Assembly (NCBI GenBank): GCA_019096195.1 | Contig: JAGTXK010000125.1 | Location: forward strand, 62,001-126,000 | Reading direction: 5' to 3' | DNA length: 64,000 bases | Source: Boletus sp. NGJ | Lineage: Eukaryota; Basidiomycota; Agaricomycetes; Boletales; Boletaceae | In this document: in pieces, positions 24,870 to 36,861 of the stretch | How the letters are laid out: each line of letters begins with the position of its first letter | How positions within the stretch are numbered: the stretch's first letter is position 1 | Notes under the pieces: model-generated | The model's input: the letters and a program-made list of their open reading frames with translations, nothing else | Database searches by the model: none | What the model was told of the DNA's origin: nothing | Translations under genes and position numbers: made by a program

Positions 24870-26733
24870 ATGCCCACATCCGCCTCGCTGGAGTCCGTTC
24901 CTCAAGAGGTCCTCGAACACATAGCTCTCCTCGCAGCGACTTGGCAGGGTCCCGTCGGACCACCCTCGGGCTTGCCCCCGTTACTCCTGACGTGCCGCCC
25001 TATCTACCGAGCACTGTCCTGTGAAGCCAACCCCTACATCTATGCTCGTGTATTCAGCTATCAATTCGACACGGGTGCCGTATTCCGCCGTCTTGGCTCG
25101 CGCGTCAATGCACGAGTCCTCGCCAATGAGCTAAAGAAGAGGTGGTCACACTTGAAGCGAATTCGGGCACGGACAAGTTCTCGGATACGACACGCAGAAT
25201 CACATCAGCTGTCTCCGACCCTCATCGACTTACTTTGGTTATCTTACCTCATGATGCTCGAGAACGATGGAAAAAATGAACTGCAACTTCTGGACTACGC
25301 TGAAATGGATGCTTGGCTGATGGAGTATTGGTTCGATGATGAAGGGGCTTCCTCGGCCGCGCACATGATTCTTGAACATGCCTGGCCAATTGAAGACGAG
25401 AAGAATTCTATTGCCATGTGGCTGTTTTGGTTTCTCCTTCGACCTAGTACGTCTTACTTGCGTTGATCACATGCTCCGGACGACGAGCCTTGACAGATCT
25501 TATCAAGCGAAATATGAATATGACTAGATTCTCTCACATGAGGACCATCATGAACTTGACCGCGTTGGCGGCTAACCATGTCCGTCTCCTCATTCAATTT
25601 TTTTTTTTTTTTTTTTTGCGTGATTATTTGCTTATCCAATCGTTTTCCAAGTATCCAATATGCCGCCCTTCCTGGACCGATTTTCTACCCCGATCAGAAG
25701 CGATATCGCCACCAAGTGTTATTACACATTTTTCTGAGGCATATCGATTGAATCCGCCGACCCTCGCTCCTGCGGCGATTCTTACTTTTCACACCCTCAC
25801 ACTGCAAATATTAATCCCCGCGCAGGCAAATCACATGGCGGGGCTTTCACTCCAACCCCCCGCAAGTCTCTCGTTGACCATGAGACGGAGTGAAGATTGG
25901 GACACAGACTGGCATCGGTGCATCAATTTAAGCCAGTCCGATCGTTGTAGAGGATTCTCGGAAGCATACGTTTTGGGTTCCACGGAGGGTGTTTGGGAGG
26001 GCCTCTTTACCGTTAGTACTTGGATATCGCTTTATTTATTCAATCAGTCTGATTTTTCTTCTCAGTATACGGAATTCTCTATATATTCATCGTTACTCTC
26101 CGGAGGCGCACCGCCTGCCATTAACCAAGTAGCCCACCATCGACAGACATGGAAACTGCGTGAATACTATCTTGCTGAACACCGAGAACTCGCTCGAGAG
26201 GAGTCTCGACCTTTGAGATCCGGTGATCCTCTGAAGGCACACTTTCCCACAGGAACTCAGATATTACAGGAACTCTCAGATTCTGTCGAAATTCAGGAGC
26301 CTGGCACAGATGCGGTTCGTTATTGGCGGCCATCCCATCCGATATCTGATAGCCACAAGGTGGTGGATATCATCATCCTGGGAGAGGTACTGTGTTTCTC
26401 TTGACGGATGCGGGTTTACTAACTTTTCTGCAAGGGCCACTCCTCTTGGGGCCAGTTCAATCTGTACGGTCGCGTGCGTCCGCTGGATGGTCTAATTAGT
26501 CTCTCGAAAGAATACGTATGTTGATCACTTTTTTTTTTCTTTGCTCCGGATCGACGTCATCATTGATATCATCTTCTTTGTCATAGGTCGAAGGTGACAG
26601 AGGGAGGTGGCTGTACCGAGGGTATCTGGTGGGCAACGCTGATGGACGTATATCGGGTCGATGGCGAGATACGCTAAGCCCTAGCGACCTTCCAGGATAT
26701 GAAGGGTGTTTCGTGATGAGCAGGAGGAGATGA
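24870..26733 (+). CDS. F-box family protein, paralog C
   Basis: It starts MPTSASLESVPQEVLEHIAL, an F-box-type helix, with LLLTCRPIYRALSCEANPYI following. Exon 1 continues to about 25446 and includes DLLWLSYLMMLENDGKNE. Later exons read YRLNPPTLAPAAILTFHTLT (25745-25800), YVLGSTEGVWEGLFTVS (25960-26010), YTEFSIYSSLLSGGAPPAIN, and SHKVVDIIILGE near 26350. The final exons read FNLYGRVRPLDGLISLSKEY (26460-26515) and WLYRGYLVGNADGRISGRW, with the stop at 26731-26733. It lies 210 bp downstream of paralog B in the same direction, consistent with tandem duplication. A poly(T) run at 25600-25617 lies in an intron. Ubiquitin-ligase function is inferred from the F-box resemblance only. Confidence 0.7.
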
Positions 26734-28389
26734 TGTTTGTAGTGTCAAATAACCATACCGGCGGTATGGAGGTGGGGTTGGCGGGCTTTTTGCATTCGTG
26801 TCGCATTGCCTGGGACATCGACCCGGCTCAAGTTTACATGAAATGTCCGATCTAATTACTGAGCCGTCGACCGATCGCGGTGAAATGAAGCACGCTCGTT
26901 TGCCAAAGCCAGACACTCTATTGAGACGTTCGTCCACGAGGCAAGGCAAATTCAATAAACTCTATTTCTGGGGTAGATACATGAGCTATTGCTACAGTCA
27001 GCACAGAGAAGTGTTACAGTAAGAGAAAGTACATATTATCAACAAGGGGTACGTGGGGGAATATTGAACGGCTACAAGCAGAAAAAAAAAAGGGGGGGGG
27101 GGGTATACGATGCCTAACATCTATGGCAATTAATGGGGAAGTGGGTTACAAGATCTATGGGGGTGAGTCTAATGCGATCATAGGTATTTACAACAGGGAT
27201 AAGGTTATTAGGGATCTGATGGTAGTGTGTTAGCAAACGGCCCTACAGTCAGGAATATAGCTCACGATAGAATGAACAGCAGTGAAAAGAATTCTTGGCT
27301 ATAAACTGCAGAAATGTTTGACAAGGAGAGGGTCATTGAAACAACTCGATATTCGACGAACTGGTCCCGGGTGAGTATACCACAAGTACGTCGGCCCCTA
27401 CTTCCCAGACTAAAATCCGACGGGATAATTTAATACGATACGATGCGTATGACCCAGGTGACTTACCGTATTTTGAGCCTCACGGAGACATACCTCGCAG
27501 GGTGTATTGAATCGGACCTGGGAAGCGGTCTGTTGTTGAATGCACGAAGCTGAACCGGCTTTGTCACAATGGATCACATGAGAAGTTTTCATGTTGTGTT
27601 TCGAACAGAAGCCGGAGAATCGAGCGCACATGTTCTTGATCTTGGATGGGAAGTCTGGGGCTCACCGACATATACCTTTGCTATTTAAGCGGGAGACGAG
27701 GACGCCATTGTTCTGTGTCTTTGTGTATACAACTCTTGGATCCGTGAGTCTGCCCAGTGGCGCCGTCGTTCGTCCAGTATCAAGGGGACACAGTATTAAC
27801 TCACCATTGACTGAACGATGCAAAAAAATCGCTGAAAAGGGATATGACAGTCAAACCTAGGTCGCATGCTATGCATAAAACGTGGAAAGGACGAAACACG
27901 AGTTCACCTGTAAAGCAGTCTGAAACATGTATTGTGACCCTTCGAGGCAAAATTTGTGGCGACGTCAGACGAGGGGAGAATAAGAATGCACCGGTACACT
28001 GCATTTCAGCTCTCGCACAGAGAGCGCTGTGGGGACCCACATAATTACATGCGGAGGGTATCAACACTGGGTTAGTTCCTCTGTTCGTGTGCCCACCTGA
28101 AATGAATAACTGTGCGATGGACGAGCGACTTCGGCGTCCGGTGACATGACGTTTACCGCTGCGTGTAACCTAAACCAATTGCGGTAAGCAGTGGAGCTTG
28201 TTGGCTCAACTTCAATCACCTTGCACAGCTAGTCGAAAAATCACAAAAACACGTTGACCAGTGATCACCATCTTTGTTTTCCTGGAGATGGAGTTTGCAC
28301 CTGTGGGTCCTCGTCATTCTCAACGCCACTATATCTGCTGACAAGCCTTTGCCCAGCCAAACCTAAATATTGCCAAGTTGAAGCGTAAG
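26734..28389. other. Intergenic stretch with homopolymer runs
   Basis: An A/G homopolymer stretch lies at about 27081-27102. Small frames at 27591-27860 and 27844-28044 (+) and 27801-28067 (-) overlap each other and show no motif. No gene is supported. Confidence 0.35.
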
Positions 28390-29901
28390 ATGGATACGAG
28401 CAGTCTGACTCTACAGATTGCTGGAGAGACTGTTTCCGAAAAGGGAAGATTTTACATGTTGTGGAGGGTTGTTATTCTGTTCTCCATCTTGCACATGACC
28501 TTTCTGAGACCATCGTTGGTAGAATGGTGATTTCATCGTCATTCAAGCCGAGCCGTGGTGGCGACCCGGCTTCGTTCCCAACATCACGTTGCCCATGAGC
28601 CACTACCTGGAAGAACATCGGGCACTTTGGCACCTTCAGGAGGTTATACAAACCATGCTTGACACAATCGTATTCGATGGCGAGAACAACTGGGCACATC
28701 TAGTTCGCCTGAAGGACAATAGCTACCGCTTGGTCTACAAGAAAAGGCGGTTGATCCACAACTGCCCAATATGGACCAAGGTAAGCAAAGACGTATCACT
28801 CTAACCCCGCTCATATGTGTGGCGCAGGTGGTGGAGTTGGATGACATCGAGGTAGTTGTGTTACATCAGGAATGGCGTCAAAAATAATTATTGACTGTTT
28901 CCTCACCTAGCTGACGCGATTCGTGTCTGGGTTGTGCTGGGAAGGCAGATACGAAGGTAATTCGTCATCTAGGTTTCTACGATGAATCCTGATCATTCTG
29001 TCTAGAGAAGGACGTTGATATTTTCATTGGTTGGCAAGATGATTGGGGGGTATATGTATCCGCCGAAAGTCGTGGACAGAAGCTCATACAATCTATGAGC
29101 TTGGGACGTTACTTTTTTGATCTCAAAGCTCACGTTTCCAAGAACGGAATCGTTGTTGGCATCATGTTGGAGGCCCATGTCGGACGTATGTACCCATGCT
29201 GCCATACATATTTTATCAAGGGCTTATCAAATACAGGATGCGTTACACCCGCTGATCGTTTTGCCGTTTTGGAGGCAGTTGCTGACATCCAGCGACACGG
29301 CATCTTCTTCTCAGTCCAGATATGTGACATCTATATCACGGAGCAAGGCGTTCGCTTCGCAAGCGCATCCACTGCGAAGTACTACCGAGATCGCGATGCA
29401 CTTGCCGAAGAAGCAAAATTCACATGGAAAATATTGGGAGACATGTTCGACCATATGGACGATGAACCTTTCGGTGTTTGGCTCAGTGGCTCTCGCTCGA
29501 TGGGCTCAAACGCCTTTATCATCCCTCGCCTACCTTCCCCAGGTCGTCCGATAACCATGACACCTGAGGAGGCCATTATCCGCTGGGTCTGGTCGGTTAC
29601 GACGTCCGACGAATTCTGTCGTTTTCAAGGTTGCGCGTTCGTGAAATTGCAAATGCTGTATCGTTCGCCTGAGCACTCCGCAACACGCCGTGACAAGCGG
29701 ATCAAGGGTGACAGTAGAGCTCTTCTCCCACCTGACGATATCTCTGGTAATCTTGGGACCTCTGTGGCAAGAACTCAATCTGTAGATGAACCTCTGATTG
29801 TCAACCGCGGTCCACTCGCACGGTGGCATCCTTACGCACGTCCAACGTCGAAGCGACTGCGACTACCTCAAGCATCCGACATAGCGGCGCCTACAACTTG
29901 A
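28390..29901 (+). CDS. Uncharacterised protein with a degenerate kinase-like C-lobe
   Basis: The start MDTSSLTLQIAGETVSEKGR is followed by a 58-nt intron (GTTGTT...GGTAG), then NGDFIVIQAEPWWRPGF and SHYLEEHRALWHLQEVIQTM. Short exons VVELDDIE and LTRFVSGLCWEGRYE precede the block DIFIGWQDDWGVYVSAESRG. From about 29120 it reads GIVVGIMLEAHVGR, then DRFAVLEAVADIQRHGI, ICDIYITEQGVRFASAS and AEEAKFTWKILGDMF. That order resembles the hinge, the catalytic-loop helix (normally xHGxxHxDxxxxN) and the activation region of fungal protein-kinase-like proteins. The HRD and DFG residues are not present in recognisable form. The C-terminal 100 residues are basic. Kinase ancestry is an inference from pattern, and activity looks unlikely. 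Confidence 0.5.
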
Positions 29902-30988
29902 GGTGTGGTAACTTCCCAACATGTACTAATCTCCTCCATATACCACGAGGTGTTTCGCATTTTCATCTGTTGTTTGCCTTATGTATAACCTGTACATGTT
30001 ACTCGTGTTATTTGCGCATCATTTCTTGGGCTACAGGATATATTTCCCCCTGGTGGATCTAGATAGCATCAGACGAGATTTACCCTAGCAATCGATCTCG
30101 GCGAGGAATACGCTGTTCCGCTCTTAATGGGGATAGACTGGAAAGTTGGATAGAGACCCGTCGGACCGGAAGATGACAGAGGCCCAGGAGATAACTCACC
30201 GTAAGTGGCGTGTAAACGAAATATTGGAAAGGGAATGTCCCTGACCCACGCAAAAATCATCTCGCTGCGGGCAAATTGCAGAAGAAAAGAAAGACTCAGT
30301 CACCTGGATACAAGGATCGGAAAAAAAATAAATGAATGTGCGTATGAAGAGCAAAGAAAAGCTTCACGGTAGTTCCCAAGCGTTGCAATTGGCCCAGGAC
30401 ATTATCCAAACAGTTCCGCGTTCCTAGTGAAAGCTAATGGGTAAACACGCCCACGGGGTAAAATCCCCCCCGACCACGGAACAAGTACGAATGTCAGCGC
30501 TGAACGTCGAACGGGGATAAAAGCCGTCACGGAGGAATGCAGACTACACAGGAACGCGGGAGGCGAATAACCTGTCTAGTGTGGCGTACGGGTGGGGCTA
30601 AAATTTTGGGGTTGCTGTTCGATTGTGTACGGGCCATGGCAGCCGCCACCAAGCAGAATGGAGGTGCAGCGCGCTGAGCGCAGTGACCTGTGTGTCGGTG
30701 GACACTCTAGCGTTGACACGACGCGGCGTCCTTGTACAATCCGCGAGAAGTCACTTGTAGCTCTGGGCTGGGGTGGAGCAATCATACTGACTTGCTTGCG
30801 CGCCACAATGTACGGGGTAGATGGCAATGCGACGGTTCGAGGTGTTGAATGAGATCGGTTCGGAGTTGTTTGGCGACGACCTCTGAATCAAACAACTGGG
30901 AACACGGCAGGTATTGACGCCAAATTACGCTCGACAACTCAGAGCCACCGCTAACCTCACATTCGGCCGTTACATCCTACGGACCATC
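29902..30988. other. Intergenic stretch
   Basis: This lies between the 3' end of the kinase-like gene and the CDC20-family start. Overlapping short frames occur at 30576-30852 on both strands. No motif is recognised. Confidence 0.35.
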
Positions 30989-32656
30989 ATGTCATCATCG
31001 TTGAGTATTAGACGACTTCCTGGTGTCGTCGAGTTAACCCAGTTGCAGTGATCAAGTCCCTCCTAGCACACCTCATCAGGCATGTGCGGTGCCACTCGTG
31101 AAACGCACACCCTCGAGAACAACGCCTTCGAATACCCTCTCTTCCCGAAAGCGGAGACGAGTTTCTGTTCCTTGCTTTGATTTGGAGGCAGAACTTGGTA
31201 TCCTTGCCACAGCAGAGCCAGCTGTGGAAGAGACTGATGTGAGTAGTGTCTTGTCCATTGTACTTTCTTGTCGGACGTTTGTCCTCCTCGCTCCCAGGCA
31301 GATCGATTTGTGGCCATCCGGTCCCCCTCCTCCATTCCCCTTCACACCACTCCTCGCACGAATCGCATCGCCAAGTCCTTTGGGCTTCTAGATGACCGAA
31401 TCTTGACCTACACGGAAGGGCCTGCTTCACCATCCGAGTCAAAGCTTCGATCCCTATTACGCCGGAGCGTTTCTGAGCTCTTCCACGTTCCTCGATCGAC
31501 TTCGTCTGTCTCGGCGAAAGCGAATCTGGCTGCTCGCAAGCAATTCGTGATGGCCTTGGACGGACCGGGTATCTCGCGCAACCCGTTTGCATTTTCCATG
31601 ACGTGGTCCAGAACGAATTGCATCGGAGTGGCGTTCAGGTCTGATGTGTACTTTCAAAACCTCGAAACGCGTGCGATCGTGCATTTATGTCGGGTCTCGG
31701 TCGACGTTGGTTCAGTCCATAGCGTTGATTGGCGCGGTGAACCCCATTCGCATTTCTTGGGCCTAGGCACGACGAGGGGTAACGTTCGCGTTTGGGACGC
31801 GTTATCGCTGACGCAGGTCGCTGATTGGTCGGACGATAAATCGTCTGTAGGGGGTATGCACTGGAACGAGAGTGTGTTGGCTGTCGGTAGAAAGGATGGA
31901 CGAGTGACACTCTTTGACCTACGGAGCCCAAAGGAGATTCGACAGACGAGGGGCCATAAACGACATGTACATGGTGTCAAATGGTCCCCGGATGGCAAAT
32001 ATCTGGCCACGGGGGATCACTCGGGAACCGTTCACGTTTGGGATCAACGGGCGAGTAACTACCTCACGTCTGGTGACAAGAAACTGCTTGCCAAGCACGA
32101 GGGACCAGTGAAGGTGACGTCCAACACCTCGGTCTCGTGCTCTTGTTGAACTGATCTTTGGTAGGCCATCTCGTGGAGCCCATGGCAGAGTGGTCTCGTA
32201 GCAACTGGTGGTACATTCCCGGATGGTGCAATACAAATCTTCGACGTCAATAAGCTCTCGAACGTCTTCCCCCCGCTAGTCGTTCAAACGTCCACGAGCG
32301 TTACTTCGCTCCATTGGTCGCCGCACTGTAAAGAGCTACTGAGTACACACGGCTCGTCCTGGACCAAGTCTCAAACTTTCTTTGAGTATCCCCCTCCAAT
32401 AAAAGAAACACCAATCACATCCTTTACGAACTCCATGACAGTTCATTCGTACCCCTCTTGCGAAAAGATTGTCTCCGTCATTGGTCACAGTGCTGGGATC
32501 GCACATTCATGTATTGGACCAGATGGATGTGCGATCTTTACGGTTAGTCCGGTCGAGGAGACCGTCAAGATGTTCAAGGTTTGGGCTGCACCCGATCCGG
32601 GAAGTCAGGTAAAGGATGATGAACAGGAACTTGTTCGTAAGAACACGATTCGGTAA
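30989..32656 (+). CDS. CDC20/fizzy-family WD40 activator of the anaphase-promoting complex
   Basis: Predicted to recruit substrates to the APC/C ubiquitin ligase. The first exon (ATG at 30989) is tentative. From 31089 the frame KRTPSRTTPSNTLSSRKRRR is solid. An intron (GTGAGT at about 31239 to CCCAG at about 31300) leads to DRFVAIRSPSSIPLHTTPRT, at the position of the C-box (DRF/YIP). The propeller follows: DGPGISRNPFAFSMTWSRTN, VHSVDWRGE, GTTRGNVRVWD, GRVTLFDLRS, GHKRHVHGVKWSPDGKYLAT and, after the intron near 32115-32163, AISWSPWQSGLVATGG. The protein ends in Ile-Arg, the C-terminal IR tail that binds the APC3 subunit. The C-box Ile-Pro is Val-Ala here, so this may be a diverged or meiotic member rather than core CDC20. 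Confidence 0.75.
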
Positions 32657-33068
32657 AAGGATGTTCACTGTAACTCTACGTATCATGCACCTGCATTCCC
32701 GTTTGTATTGCATAGACGACGTTGCTTGCTATTTATCTTTGTAGTCTTATGTTGGCTCTAGCTTGTTTGTGATTCTGAAAAGTGTAGACGCACGTTGCCG
32801 TACATCCAAGCTGTTCGAGTCTCCTGGTGCCAGTCATCCTTGAGCTCAAGGGACGAGTTGCAGGTTGAGTCACGAGATAAAACGGCCAGCTCTTGCAGGT
32901 GGGTGTATGAGTAAGGAGTAAAAGGTTGGATGTGGTGAGTTTGGTGTGGGAAGAATGCAAGGTACTTGCGTTACAATGTCCGACGTTGTCGAATGCAGCG
33001 CCGACTTGGACACAGCTTCTGAGCACCACTCTTGATTGTAACATCATCCCGACAAGGCTCGAAGCTTG

Positions 33069-33465
33069 ATGGCACCAGTCGGGACACCAGGAGGTCGGGA
33101 TTGCCACGTTTGTCGTTGCGTTAGTTCTACTCACGCCTCGAGTTCACAGAACCCCGGGAGGGCAATAGGCCAGAGCCACTCGGCAACCCCAGCCTGGTCA
33201 TTCTCGCAACGGCCTGCACGCTGGGCTTGTTGTTTTTCCTATGGCGTCGTGCAAGCAGTCTGCGTGCCGTCGTCTCGCATCGGCACGTATCTCGGGCTTG
33301 CGACGTGACACGGTCCTGACGTTTTTTTCCCCCCCCCTCAGACTGAAAACATGGACTACGCGAGAAGGTCAGATTCGCCTTTCGGAGGACGACGGTCCAG
33401 CAGCGACTGAATTCTTGGCTGATGATGAAGTACCCGGAACGACAGATCACACACACAGTAGCTAG
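33069..33465 (+). CDS. Small single-pass membrane protein, 93 residues, unknown function
   Basis: Three exons (33069-33093, 33150-33282, 33342-33465) give 93 residues in frame. Intron 1 is GT-AG (56 nt). Intron 2 appears to be GC-AG, starting GCACGT, with a long T/C tract before its CAG. The protein starts MAPVGTPGEPREGNRPEPLG. It has one hydrophobic helix (LVILATACTLGLLFFLW), then a basic juxtamembrane RRASSLRAVVSHRLKTW and an acidic tail with EGQIRLSEDDGPAATEFL. The positive-inside pattern predicts a cytosolic C-terminus. The in-phase joins, the single clean helix and the well-formed tail argue for a real gene. No family is assigned. Confidence 0.5.
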
Positions 33466-33867
33466 CTCGTGTTTCGTATAGAGTCGGACTGTAACATTCT
33501 AGTCGTTTGATGCATCCACGCGGGGGACACCGGCCCGAAGCATCTTCGGGACCGACAAGGATACCAACAACTCTTTCCGGCGTTCGGACCGTTATAACTT
33601 GGCTCTTACCGTGCAGCTGACGGCGGAGCGCATCACAGAGTCGAACGCGAACGACTGTGAAACTAACTAGGGTACTACAGACTCGTACGACGCGTGACTA
33701 GGCAGGTGCGGGTCGTACGACTTTATAATTTCACCACGACGGGGCGAGGCTTACGTCAGATTGGCCAGTGGAATGACCAAGGTGATGATATGATACCGCA
33801 GTTACACGTGGTAAACACATTCCTTATTCGGTTGCATATTACTACATAAACCACTAGGTGTTGTCGT

Positions 33868-35742
33868 TTGCCATTTCTCTGTCATGTTCGCGTCGCTGTC
33901 CTCTCTCCTCTCACCGCCCCCTCCTTCCCCAGACATCCTCTCGCCGCCCCCCGCCATCCCTGTCGTCGATCCTCCCCGGAAGAAGGAGAAGGAGAAGAAA
34001 GAGAAGCATGCAAACGAAGTCCGTCTGCTCGTCCTCTTCCGCTCCCTTGCTTATCGTGCCAGCAGGCATTCATCATCGTCCGCCCTCCCCCATCAAAGTC
34101 TACCCAGCCACTCAGCCTCCAAGTCCAACTAGTACCCCCCCAGTCCCGTAACGACAAACCCGTACAAGCACTCGACTCTTCTCCCGAGGATCTCAACACT
34201 GACCTCAAGCGCATCCACTCAAACAGATCAGAGACGGAATCAAACTACTCCGGTTACACCTCAACCGCCTCTGTCTCTTCTTTCGCGTCCAACTCCACCA
34301 ACAGCTCAGGTCGCCGCATGATCATTCCCCTCTACAACCTCAACGTACATTCCGTAATGCCAACAACCATCCTGGACGCAGGCACAGACGCAAAGGTCGC
34401 CAAGTTTGCAAAGCGCGGCTTGGAGGTCATCGGTCTCGCTTTCCTCGAGCCAACCGAGGTCCGCCCCTCTGCCCCCGCAAATAGCTCCGCCTCCGTCAGT
34501 GCTCGTCCCAGCCTTGACGATTCACCCCGCGACCTCGGCTCCACTCCCGGTCTATCTCCCTCTTGCCATACGATATCCCCAGGTAGCACCAACACCAGCC
34601 AATCCACCGTAAAGGCCTTGGCGGACCATTCCCTCCAACCCACCATCAATCTCATCCTCGCACCTCCACTCGCACCTCCAGACCTGCCCCCTCAACCATC
34701 CACCAGAAAGCTGTTTGCCAGAATGTTCAAGAGAAAGGATGCAGCTTCACCATTGTCCATTGCAGTCCCCCTCCCTACCCCTCAGCCTTCCCTCTTTTGC
34801 AACAGTGCTCGCCGTTCCGAAGATGCCCCTGTCTCACAACTCGACATCCCTCGCCAGTGCGATCCCTGGCCGTCCACGCTGCTCACAAGTACCACTACTG
34901 TCTCTCAAGCAGCCGTCCTTGGCATTCATTCCACCCTCTATCCACCCCTCAGTAATCCCAAGTGTCGCCCCATCAAGTACATTTGGGTTGTCCGAAAGTG
35001 GCTCAAGGGGACTGATACTGGTATTCTAAACGGCATGATGGGCAAGCTTAGCATCGGTGCACGCGACGCAAAGGCAGCCAACACGCCCCATATCGAGGTT
35101 CGTTTCGAGTGGTCAAGAGGGCAGAAGAAGGGGAGCAGTCGCAAATCACGGGCAGACAAGAGCTTGAACGCTCGCGAGAGTCAAAGTCCCGCTCGTCCGA
35201 GGACGACGAGTAACCCCCTCCCCCGGTTTGCATCTCAAATGCTCGGTCCAGACCCGCACGATCCCCGGAGTTCCATCATCTCACACAATAGCTCTGGCTC
35301 AGACACGGCGACCAGCAGTAGTGCGCATCAACATGCCGAGGAGTGCGGCGAAGAGAGTGATCCCGAGGACTCGGAGACACCCTGGACGTGTACAGTGGCC
35401 GTGCAACGCCTCGCACAATCACCACCGCGCCATCAGAACGGCGCGCGAGAGCCCGTGATTCGTCTCAAAGTTGCCACCCTCGCACCTACCCCACATCACC
35501 CCAAGGTCGTCGGTTTGCTCAAGATGCCGTTCCCGCTGCCCGACATCGAACTCGAGCACCCCGTCGTTCGACGTCGTGTCGTGACTACACAAGGCATCAG
35601 CAAGACGACGACGCCCAACGCGGGCGACTTTGTGCTGACCGCGGAGGAGATCAAAGATACCGTCTCGTGCACGTCCCTCTGGCTCGTTGTCCGGGAAGCC
35701 TTTGGCGGCGTTGGCAGAGAACAGAAAAAGGGTAAATCCTGA
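33868..35742 (+). CDS. Long low-complexity protein of unknown function
   Basis: One open frame encodes up to 624 residues. The first 100 codons are Pro/Arg-rich and open in all three frames, so the true start is unclear; another plausible start is MFASLSSLLSPPPP at 33884 with an intron. Downstream parts look conserved: MIIPLYNLNVHSVMPTTILD and GTDAKVAKFAKRGLEVIGLA (34320-34445), KYIWVVRKWLKG near 34975, IEVRFEWSRGQKKG near 35095, and WTCTVAVQRLAQ near 35385. The C-terminus reads LKVATLAPTPHHPKVVGLLK and SLWLVVREAFGGVG. Long Ser/Pro-rich linkers separate these blocks. No catalytic motif or membrane segment is visible. It may be a lineage-specific regulatory or scaffold protein. Confidence 0.6.
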   Translation: MPFLCHVRVAVLSPLTAPSFPRHPLAAPRHPCRRSSPEEGEGEEREACKRSPSARPLPLPCLSCQQAFIIVRPPPSKSTQPLSLQVQLVPPQSRNDKPVQALDSSPEDLNTDLKRIHSNRSETESNYSGYTSTASVSSFASNSTNSSGRRMIIPLYNLNVHSVMPTTILDAGTDAKVAKFAKRGLEVIGLAFLEPTEVRPSAPANSSASVSARPSLDDSPRDLGSTPGLSPSCHTISPGSTNTSQSTVKALADHSLQPTINLILAPPLAPPDLPPQPSTRKLFARMFKRKDAASPLSIAVPLPTPQPSLFCNSARRSEDAPVSQLDIPRQCDPWPSTLLTSTTTVSQAAVLGIHSTLYPPLSNPKCRPIKYIWVVRKWLKGTDTGILNGMMGKLSIGARDAKAANTPHIEVRFEWSRGQKKGSSRKSRADKSLNARESQSPARPRTTSNPLPRFASQMLGPDPHDPRSSIISHNSSGSDTATSSSAHQHAEECGEESDPEDSETPWTCTVAVQRLAQSPPRHQNGAREPVIRLKVATLAPTPHHPKVVGLLKMPFPLPDIELEHPVVRRRVVTTQGISKTTTPNAGDFVLTAEEIKDTVSCTSLWLVVREAFGGVGREQKKGKS

Positions 35743-36861
35743 TCATCATCTCCGTTCTAAACCTTGAGAGAATGGGGCACTCATTCCACGCCATTTATCC
35801 TTTTTTGTGAGGTCATTACACCTTACGCGTGCAGGTTTCGTTTTGCCCCATTCATCCTATTTATTGAGCGCCCCCATTGAATGCTCCGCTTCGACTTCTT
35901 CTTCTTTCTCCAACACACGCTCTCTCTCTCTCTCATTTTGTGGAATCACAGCCGCTCTTGACTCGCTACTCATCTGTATTCGTAGCGCTTACCCATCCAC
36001 TTTTTACCGCCTTTTTTTTTCATCCACACACGCTTGATAAATTTGCTTGGATCTACGCACGGCATGTATCGAGACAAAACGAATGCATCAACACACTAGA
36101 TGATTGCATCATGCCGTACCCAAAAACGGTTTTACGTGGCTCGAGGCGCGCGCGCGCGCATGCTTCCATTTCCCGCGACAACAAGAGACATACGGGGGTA
36201 GTGGCAGATGAGTGCCCCAGGGAGATGCGATATCGGCTCGAGAGCCTCGAGTCTGTCCTTGATGGGGACACCGTCGGCGTCGCTGCCGCCGCGCGCAAGG
36301 GGTTACCCGACGAACAGATGCCGTTGAACCAAGTCCTAGAACGCCGGCGGTGCGCTTGTAAGTCGACCCTGAGTGATCTATCCCCATCACGCACACGTCG
36401 GCGTGGCATCGAATCACTAAACCATGGCCGCACGAAAAAAAATCGGGGGGTTTAACACGCACCGCGAACGCGTGAATCGGATCTATAACTTGTCGTCGTC
36501 GTCGTCGTACGTCGCACACACACACACACGGTTAGGTGGAGGACCGTCGAAACGTGGGAGGACGCACGACCGATCGATCCCGGAGGAATACAGAAGGGCC
36601 GGGCGTAAGAGTAGCTGAGTCAGCCAACATGCCCGCCTCAATCGATCCTCTCCCGGCGTTGGGTGGCGGCAAGGCTGAGCCCAAGGAACGAGCGATGCAA
36701 TCCAGGGCCGCCGTTGCCCGGGTAACGAATAGGAAATTCAGAGACACAGCTTGGAGGGCCCATTGCATAGGCTTGTCGGTACTGCGGCCGTCGGTCTGGC
36801 GACATGCATGTCCAACAGGGTCCGTGACGACGCTCGTATCGGCGTTATGCGCCGAGTCTGA
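35743..36861. other. 3' region with simple repeats
   Basis: It carries a CT microsatellite (about 35919-35936), a GC/CG run (36147-36163), and a GTC plus CA stretch (36491-36529). Open frames of 60-190 codons overlap on both strands and are probably compositional. A plus-strand segment at 36200-36360 could be coding but is unsupported. Confidence 0.35.

Noticed and set aside
31008-31592. 194-codon minus-strand frame
   Set aside because: It lies antisense to the well-supported CDC20-family coding exons, so it is a shadow.
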